From Phoenix dactylifera (Eukaryota > Streptophyta > Magnoliopsida > Arecales > Arecaceae): a stretch of DNA of 64,000 nucleotides. Positions 56,210 through 64,000 of this stretch are shown here, piece after piece. Position numbers and translations under genes: made by a program. Location of the stretch: NCBI RefSeq assembly GCF_009389715.1, contig NC_052407.1, forward strand, positions 2,151,001 through 2,215,000, given 5' to 3'. Every line of letters starts with the position of its first letter. The stretch's first letter is position 1. The notes under the pieces were generated by a model. The model saw only the letters and a program-made list of their open reading frames with translations, did not search any database and was not told the DNA's origin.

Positions 56210-57437
56210 TTTTTTTTTTGTAGACAAAAAAGATCAAAAGCAACAACAGAACAAAAAGATACAATACCCACAAATTACAAAACAGAAGAAACTAAAAACG
56301 ACATAACTAAACCCTCGTAGAGGTATGTAGAGTCTTGAGAATCCTTCTGCAGGATTGATATTAAATCAACTGGTAATGCTTAAGAGTCCCATACATTCAG
56401 AGAATTGTGCAACGAAGCCAACCAATCTGCAGCATAGTTTGCCTCACGAAAGACATGCCAAGCAGTAAGGTATTCGCAGCTGAAAATAAATTGAGCAATA
56501 TGATTTTCAGCAGGGGGTTTCAATGCTGATTTGAAGAAGCCTTTTGATCCAACTAATAATAGTTTGTGAAACGCCTTCCAGGATCTATTTGGTACAATCA
56601 AGCTCCTTAACAGCAACGTAAATTCCTTCCCAAGCTGCATGAAGTTCCACAAGAATCACCGAATTCTTGTATCCCATGACTACTTTGCAATCGGGGCAAT
56701 TACAGAGAACATGGTCAATATTTTCATCAACCCCACAGATATCTTGCACCAAAATAAGCATACACACGGATCAGCCATCAATCTCCATACCACGACAGTC
56801 CTAACTGTATTATGATGATCATGATCCAAAGAGCATGACATATTATAAAGGTCTCGAACTTCTACCGTAGCAGAACCAGTTTGTCTCCAAACCATCAGAT
56901 CTTCACAAGGGTCTTTTGGAACACCAATATATTCTATGGCATTCACACCATCCAGGTCCAAAATTTTCTGCAGTACATGATGATTCCATGACCCATTCTG
57001 CAACAACAGAAAGGAAACAGACTTACCTTCCAAAGGAATGTCCATATTCATAGGAATAGCCCACTTATCCCACTTATCGAGAGGACACATACCCAACCAA
57101 TTATCATTTAAAACATCTATTATGTTTCCATCACGAATGAACCATTGGAATGCCGAGTTCAGCACAGCTGAGGAAGTTGACATTGCCCACCGGATCATGG
57201 ACGAGTCTTCTCCTTCCACAGTGATAAGCTTGCAGAGATCCCCCTAAAGTTATATTTTGAGGCAAGCAATTTAGCCCATAAAGTATGAGGATTAAGTATA
57301 AGATTTGCAGCTGAACGAGCAGAGAAAGCTAAACGCCTCATTCTGAGATCAAGAATACCCAAACCATCAGCCCGTCTGGGTAGGGACAGCTCAACCCTTA
57401 GGCGACTGAGGCGGTCGCCTAAGGCCCCGGCCCCCAA
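56210..57437 (-). pseudogene. LINE ORF2 remnant (copy B)
   Basis: Minus-strand pieces, in order: RVELSLPRRADGLGILDLRM with ILNPHTLWAKLLASKYNFRG, a central part with TSSAVLNSAFQWFIRDGN and NDNWLGMCPLDKW, the zf-RVT DENIDHVLCNCPDC, and RNase H with AWHVFREANYAADWLASL. Several frames are used, so it is dead. Its copy A counterpart is 9880-11060. Confidence 0.88.
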
Positions 57438-58735
57438 ATATATTTATTATAGTAAGTTTTAAGGCGAGCGTCCAAATGCATTGAGGCCCCCAATGCATTT
57501 AGAGGCCTCAAATGCTATGTATCTTTATAACTATAAATGTATTGAGGCCTCCAAATACATTAATGTTGGAACATATCTCTTACCTAAAGAAATTTATTAT
57601 CTCTTTCTTTATTTATGCATTGAGGCCTCCAAATGCATTTATATTGAGGCATTTGAGTTCGCCTTAGGCCCCCGAATGCATTGAGCTGCTCGTGTCTGGG
57701 CATACACAGTATCTCCTAAGATAATAGATGCTTCCCTCTGCTACCGATATCATGCATGCACCCAAAAGAAAGATTTGAGCAGCCTCTTCATTCTATCAAT
57801 CACTTTTAGTGGGGCCGCACAATTATATGGTAGAACTTTTCATGAGCACGAAATTAGCACCAACTTTGTATTAATCATTAGCCTTTTTTTTTAAAAAAAG
57901 GTCAAAACTTCGAGTTATATATAAAGAAGGCAAGAACTTCAACTATTCTATAGCTCCTTGTATGATTATTAATTGTTCAAAAATGTTTAAAAGCTTTTCA
58001 TGCGGACTGTGAATGTCTACAATCTTTGCAGCGAATACATTTATTCACAAATTACTCTTAGAAAGTCTTCATTAGAGATGGAGATGGAAACTGCATTGAA
58101 CTAGTCTCAAGTAGAGTTGTTAAGGAGAATTTGTTCCAGGTTCCTGGCTGAATCTTTTTGTAAGTTTCCAGGGTTCAGGATCTTTATTCTTTACATAATA
58201 TTGCAATATGGAAATGGAATGCATTTAGGAAAATCTATTTAAAGTCTCTAATAAAATATTTAACTATATATAGATCTTCAAGTTTGAGTTCTACAATTGG
58301 ATTCCAAATTTTTAGTAATGTTTTATTAAGCAAAAATTCAAGGATATTATCATCGTTCTCTATTACTAGTCGTGATGCAGTTCTACTCATTTCATATCCA
58401 GTGAGATGTGTGGCGACACAACCACCATTTTGCTATATTTATTTTGACAAAAGATCATGTTTGAATCTTTAATTTTCTAGAGATTTCTAAAGTTCAAACT
58501 ATGATAATTTTCTGTCGAACATGTTAGGTGCCAATTGTTCGGCGTTCTTGCATAAATCTCTAATTTCTACTTTGTCTCAGAGATTCAAATTCAACCTAGA
58601 GACTACACATAATCCACCATTAATGTTCAAAGAGGTATGCAAATATTATTTATATTTCCTATATGAATCTTTTATTTTCCTATGGGTCTGTACGTAGCCC
58701 TAAACGAGCTTTTAAGATTCAATTATGTACAAGTC

Positions 58736-61171
58736 TGCAATATATATATATATCTAAAACCTTATGATATATTAGATGAAATAAACACAACTGAAATAGA
58801 ATTACCTCCTGCCATGTGATCAAATCTGAAGGTTTTAGAGAGATGAAGATTTTGAGAATGGAAATTTTAGGGAATAGGGAGTTCTTCTGGTCTATGCCTT
58901 CTTCCTTATAGTGTATCCAGATGGGAATGGCAAGCACTATATTCAAACATGGGTGGACCTGGGACACCTTGTATGCACGTTATATAAGCAGTTTCCTGCC
59001 ATCAAGGAAACTGACTCCTATATGTATGCTGATAACTATCCCACAACTTTTAGTTTGAACAAGTCAAATAACTATCATTATCTTCCAATATGTGGGCCAC
59101 TATGGAACAAATAAATAAATAAATAAATAAACATATTATTTTATTTAAAATATCTAACATTCTTTTAGTTGGCCCACATGACCTTATAGAAGTATTGGGT
59201 ACTTATAGTTGGCCAATTTTACTTTGTTCATCTGGTTGTGGAATGCTCCCACTCGATCAAGTAACCAAACACATGGATCATAGCGGTTATACTCTAGTCA
59301 AGTAAGTACTCCCTTCCATGTATCACTATGCATCAAGTTCCTTAATTAAGCACTTTAAGAGCAATTTCTTTATGAATAACTACTAAGGTTATTTGGGTCC
59401 TCTTTATGAATTCAATAATTTATGCGCAAATAAAAATGAATTCATTGAATGTCATAATAAACTTATATTCATGAACAAATAGAGAGAAAAACATAAACTC
59501 AATTAACAAGTCCCATATTTTCCACATGACCTTTAAACTGCTTTACCGGTAACCCTTTAGTCATAGGATCTGCAATCATCAATTCAGTGCTAATGTGCTC
59601 AATAGATACCTCTTGTCTCTTTATATTCTCTCTTACACTGAGGTGCTTGATGTCGATATATTTGCTTTTACTTCCACTCTTGTTATTTTTAGAGAAGAAA
59701 ACAACTGTATTATCACAAAGGATCCGCAAGGGTCTCTCTATACTACTGACAACCTTGAGACCACCAACAAAGTTTCTCAACCATAATGCCTACATAGTAC
59801 TCTCATAGCATGCAATGAACTCTGCCTCCATGGTAGGCGTAGCAACAATGGCTTGCTAACTACTTTTTCAGGACACAGCCCCTCCAGCAAGGAGAATAAT
59901 ATATCTTGAAGTAGATTTTCTAGTATCCACACAACCGGTAAAATCCGAATCTGAATACCCAACCACCTCCAAATGGTCAATGTGTCCATAAATCAATTTG
60001 TAGGTACCGCATCACTTTCTTTGTAGCCTTCTAATGTTCCATTTCTGGATTGCTTTGATAGCGACCCAATAACCCTACTGCAAAGGCAATGTCTGGCCTC
60101 GTGCAAACTTAAGCATACATCAAGCTGCCCATTGCAGATGCATAAGGAACCTTTTTCATCTCTTCCTTTTCCAATTTAGTTGAGGAGACTGGCCTTTATT
60201 GAATTTGTCTCCCTTAATAACGGGTGCTACTGAGGATGCGCAGTCCTTCACCCTGAATCTCTCCAAAATCTTTTTAATGTAGGCTCTCTAAGACAGACCT
60301 AAGGTCCTTAGAGTTCTATTTTTGTGAATCTTTATGCCAATGACATAAGAGGCTTCACCCATATCCTTCATTTTAAAGTTCTAAGAGAGGAACTATTTAG
60401 TCTCATGTAGCAAACCTAAATCACTGCTTGTATGTAAAATATCGTCTACATATAGGACCAAGAAAATAAACTTACTCCCACCGACCTTAAGGTATATGCA
60501 TTGATCTACAACATTCTCAATGAATCCAAATGAAATTATAACGTTGTAAAACTTGATATACCATTGGCGGGAGGCCTGCTTTAGTCCATGTATAGACTTC
60601 TTAAGCTTGCAAATCATTTGATTGTCCGTATTGAAACCTTTAGATTGTACCATGTAAACCTCCTCCTCAAGATAGAGAAATGTCGTTTTTACATCCATTT
60701 GATGTAGCTCTAAATCAAAATGAGGCACTAACGCCATGATAATTCTGAATGAATCCTTCTTAGAAATTGAAGAGAAGGTTTCATGATAGTCAATGCCATC
60801 CTTTTGGTGAAATCTTTGGCAACAAGTCTGGCCTGATATCGTTCAATATTACCTGAGGCATCCCTTTTGGTTTTATAAACCCATTTGCAGCCTATGGCTG
60901 CAGTTCCCTCAGGTAATATAACGAGTCTCAAACCTGATTTTTCGCCATTGATTCAATTTCCTCTTTCATGGCATCATACCAAAGTGTGAAATTTTCTCCA
61001 CTCATGGCTTGTGAAAACAAGGTTGGATCATCCTTAGGTCCCACATCAAAGTCAAACTCTTGAAGGTATACAACATAGTCATCAGAAATTGCTGGTCTTC
61101 TAGTTCTTGAATATTTTCTTATCCCTAACTCTTCAACATTGTCTGTAGGTTGAAAAGGTTCGGGTTGAACC
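58736..61171 (-). mobile_element. Degraded copia element 4 (3' part with LTR)
   Basis: The minus strand shows RT fragments (FDLELHQMDVKTTFLY, SIHGLKQASRQWYIKF, VLYVDDILHTSSDLGLLHET), RNase H, and the tail KHLSVRENIKRQEVS with MIADPMTKGLPVKQFKG, in several frames. The 3' LTR is about 59159 down to 58736 (424 bp), starting TGTTAG and ending TTGCA. The family is close to copia element 1. Its 5' half is lost where element 5 begins. Confidence 0.85.
59105..59132. repeat. AAAT microsatellite in the LTR of copia element 4
   Basis: Six or seven aaat units near the start of the minus-strand LTR. Confidence 0.9.
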
Positions 61172-62300
61172 TGTGAACGAACACCAATAGCCTAAGAACG
61201 CCAACCAGTAGAAGAACAACCAAGGTGTTTAGTGGAGATAAGATAACTAAACTTGTGTTTTTCTGGTTATCTTGAAAGGATTACATGACAACTACATATA
61301 TATAGCCATGGATGGAACACAATCCAACCCATGCATTAATTACAACATAGAAAACTAAGAGACATATTAAATGCAACATAGAAAACTAAGAGACATAAAC
61401 TGTTGGCCTTCCCCATGAATGCATGGAACACGAAGAGATAGCTATTAAGCGATGCTTCCATAAATACACTTTACACAAATTCCAACACTCCCCCTTAAAG
61501 TGCATTTCTGGAAAAGAGACCAAGTTTAGCTCGGAGATACTCAAACTGGCCTTTGGAGAGAGATTTTGTGAAAATGTCAGCAGCATTGTCCTTGCTTCTC
61601 ACCTCCATAACATTAATGGAACCATCAAGCACCTTTTCATGAATGAAATGATGCTCGATCTCTATATGCTTAGTCTTGGCATGACAAATTGGATTTGTAG
61701 CTAACTTGAGGGCACTCTGGTTGTCGCCATGAATAAGAGATGGACCTTGAACAGGAGAATGAACATCTCCAATTAGCCGCCTTAACCAAACACATTCCTG
61801 AGCAAGTGAAGAAGCCTTGTATTCTGCCTCAGTAGTAGAAAGGAAAACAGAATCTTGTTTCTTACTATACCAAGAAATACAAGATGAACCAAAAGAAAAT
61901 ACATAACCAGAAGTAGACCTCCGATCATCCAAGTCGCCACCCAAGTCAGCATCCGAATAACCATGCAAGCAAAGATCAATACCCTTTTTATAAAACAAAC
62001 CCATATCAAGAGTAGAATTCACATACTTGAGGATTCGCTTTGCTGCATCCAAATGTAGCTTCCTTGGTTCTTGCATATATCGACTAATAAGACCGACAGA
62101 AAAAGCAATATCAGGTCCTGTAATAGTCAGGTAGATAAGACTTCCAACAAGAGTTCTAAAGGAATAGGGATCATGAAGAGTTTTGCCATCAATTCGCCTT
62201 AATTTGACATTCTGAACCAAAGGAGTAGAACACCACTTGCCTTGATGCACACCAAATTTTTTGACAAGCCGATGAGAGTACAAAAGTGCGATGTACATGC
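61172..62300 (-). mobile_element. Degraded copia element 5 (RT end, RNase H and LTR)
   Basis: Minus-strand ORF 61495-62373 carries [58 protein letters not shown] and [21 protein letters not shown] polypurine tract (TTTAAGGGGGAG on the minus strand, 61488-61500) leads into an LTR beginning TGTTGGAATTTG at 61487 and ending near 61172, which contains a tandem aaactaagagacat repeat (61346-61400). The 5' part is truncated near 62290. This lineage differs from elements 1 and 4. Confidence 0.82.
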
Positions 62301-62684
62301 TGCTTAAATTAGTATTACTGCTAACATATAACGATAAAATCACTAAGTTAATATTATATTTTTTTGTTTGCAACAGGTTAGTATAAATTAAGGTTTAAAT
62401 ACGCATTTGGTAGGGTTTAGAGGGATGCATCATGGCCCCAAACCACGCGGGCCCAATCTTGTCATGATGTGATCGAGCACATTTGCACCCAAACATTCGA
62501 GCCCGCGTGCGATCTCCCAGTGTTCCTCGCGTTCCCTCCTTTCCGGATTAGCATCTGCACTCTTCCGAAATAGAGATTTCCACTCTCACTTCATCACAAA
62601 GAAAAAGAACTTTTTAACCTCCAATCCCATGAAAAATAACTAAAAATACTATTCATTCTTGAAGTTACTATTCATGCTGAAATC

Positions 62685-62775
62685 ACTGTTCATATGAACA
62701 GTGTTCCAAGATGACACTGTTCGTATGAACAGTGTTCCGTGAAAACATTGTTCATATGAACAGTGTTACAGAAAT
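62685..62775. repeat. Palindrome cluster ACTGTTCATATGAACAGT
   Basis: Four near-copies of a gttcatatgaac-type palindrome, alternately joined by gtgttcc and gtgttac. Confidence 0.8.
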
Positions 62776-63494
62776 TTTTTAGTTCACTGTTCTTCTTCCT
62801 CCCAGCAGCGTCTACAGCTCATTTCATTCCCGCGTCCAAGCTTCCCGGATCCCGCATCCAAGTATCCCGCAGCGCTCTTCAGCCTCCCATGTCCATCCCG
62901 TGATGCACTCCCGCCTCTCAACCGTGGTCCAAAGAAGGAATTCCGAGTCAGCTCCCAGCATCTGATGCTTCATTCAAGCCTCCGAATCCGCTTCTTCCAC
63001 GAGCCCCAGCGATCCCGCCACTGCAGCCTCTGCGTCCGGACATCCCGCGACCAGCCGGGAAATGAAAAAAAATGATCGCCTCCTCCAGTAAAGCTCCTTC
63101 CATTTCAGCATCCGAAGCAATTTCTAGATCACGCGATGAATGCCAAGCTTTCCGCATCTCATCCCGTGTGTCCGCCCATCCCACGACAGCATCCCGCGTT
63201 TCCTCCTTTCCGGATCAACGCCCCAGCTGATCTCGCGGCCAACTCCCATCAAACCAACTCCCTTGATCCAGCCATTTGCGTGCAGTCCGCCTCAAGGATC
63301 GTGCGTCCGTTCCCCATGGATTCATCGCCGGCTTCAAAGGATGGGGGTGATCTATACATAAAGGGAGGAAGAGCTCTGTTGAAAGGGGAGGAGGGTGGAG
63401 TGCTCGGTTGGGCCAAAGAATAGGGGAGCTCTCGGCTGTGCAGGGGAAGAGGGTTCGGTTTGGGGAAGAAGAGACAAAGAAAAGAAAAAGAGAA

Positions 63495-63526
63495 ATGCTC
63501 TGTTTTCTCTTTTGAAAACAGAGCAT
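63495..63526. repeat. Perfect inverted repeat, 13-bp arms
   Basis: ATGCTCTGTTTTC, a 6-base loop tctttt, then GAAAACAGAGCAT, followed after six bases by a T9 run. It is a strong potential hairpin. Confidence 0.9.
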
Positions 63527-64000
63527 GTTCTATTTTTTTTTTAGTTTTTAGTTTTATTAAGAGTTTATTTTGAGAGCATGTGTTTTGGAGTTTTTAATTT
63601 TATTTTAATAGAGAGTTTTATTTATGCTAAAGTTGTAATTTCTGTTGTTTTTAATTTCCGTTCTTCAAATTCTATAATCTTTCTTCTTTTTTATGCAATA
63701 CATTAAAATTTCTTTCATGCAATCGATGTTCTAGTCTTTAATATTCCTAGCACGGTTTTCATCCATTTTATGCCAGAGCTTTCTTTTCTATTAAATATAT
63801 AAATGCTTTTCGAATTTAAGTACCTGTCTTTCTGTTAATTTCAAGTAGAAAACATTCTCCGGTAGACCAGAGAATCCGTCAACATCCCCGACGTAATGTT
63901 TTTCTTCTATCATTCAAAAATCAATTTTGAATCCGAGTGAACGTTTTAATTTTTATGCAACTCCAATCGCCTTCCTGTGGATCGACCTCTTACGACAACT

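Larger units (their letters stand above)
53101..58735. repeat. Segmental duplication, copy B
   Basis: Direct copy of 1-29880 with the three LTR elements removed. It supplies the empty sites for all three (near 56110, 57528 and 58275). Private changes are a SINE (about 54500-54925) and a complete LINE 3' end near 55285-55475. It ends at the LTR of a degraded copia element. Confidence 0.93.
62380..64000. other. Unassigned retroelement-like sequence, runs off the window
   Basis: No gene recognised. Repeated TGTTCATATGAACAGTGTT-type palindromes lie at 62685-62775. The final 35 bases (cttcctgtggatcgacctct) resemble a phrase often seen in LTRs or leaders of plant gypsy elements. Orientation and ends cannot be fixed from the window. 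Confidence 0.4.

Noticed and set aside
63495..63540. Rho-independent terminator (hairpin plus T run)
   Set aside because: Such terminators are bacterial; here the same shape is more simply an inverted repeat in plant DNA.

Overview
The window looks like plant nuclear DNA, most likely from a monocot and possibly a palm. The taxon is an inference from the GC-rich third codon positions of the intronless transporter gene and the kinds of retroelement present; nothing here fixes the species. Mobile DNA dominates. Only one apparently intact host gene is present (an NFD4-like/nodulin-like MFS transporter, 41967-43844, +), plus one orphan first exon of an h-type thioredoxin (44498-44584, +).

The large-scale architecture is a direct segmental duplication. 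Copy B (about 53101-58735) is largely uninterrupted. Copy A (1 to about 29880) is the same stretch split into four pieces (1-2653, 9766-11165, 22844-23609, 29442-29880) by three complete LTR retrotransposons. Each has TG...CA ends and a perfect 5-bp target-site duplication, and in each case copy B shows the matching empty site. They are a Ty1/copia element (2654-9765, +, TSD aaata), a Sirevirus-type copia element with an extra envelope-like ORF (11166-22843, -, TSD atctt), and a gag-only Ty3/gypsy-type element of the TR-GAG kind (23610-29441, +, TSD tatag). All three carry an initiator-Met tRNA primer site. Copy B has its own private SINE, and copy A has a private GTACCG-rich insertion. Both copies carry older LINE remnants.

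From 29880 to 41960 lie repeated intergenic DNA, microsatellites, a Tourist-like MITE abutting a tRNA-derived SINE, a dead 5' fragment of the NFD4-like gene, and a nearly complete 6.7-kb L1-type LINE (-) that separates that fragment from the intact gene. The LINE has ORF1 (DUF4283 plus zinc knuckle) and ORF2 (endonuclease, RT, zf-RVT, RNase H), joined by an ATGA stop/start overlap. It is damaged by one in-frame stop, one frameshift and an internal in-frame triplication. A 47-base C tract lies beside its 5' coding start.

From 47222 to 52412 is a 5.2-kb CACTA DNA transposon (TSD tat). Between its ends are exons of at least two unrelated host genes, all on the minus strand: exon 1 of a HYPK-like protein and five consecutive exons of a pectin acetylesterase. 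The five join in one reading frame when spliced. They are followed by a short element-derived ORF. This Pack-CACTA-like gene-capture element is the most interesting object in the window.

The right end (58736-64000) has two further degraded copia fragments on the minus strand, one abutting the other, then unassigned retroelement-like sequence that runs off the window. Premature stops in the retroelements are mostly of C-to-T / G-to-A type (TGG to TGA, CGA to TGA, CAA to TAA, CAG to TAG), as expected if methylated, silenced DNA has decayed.
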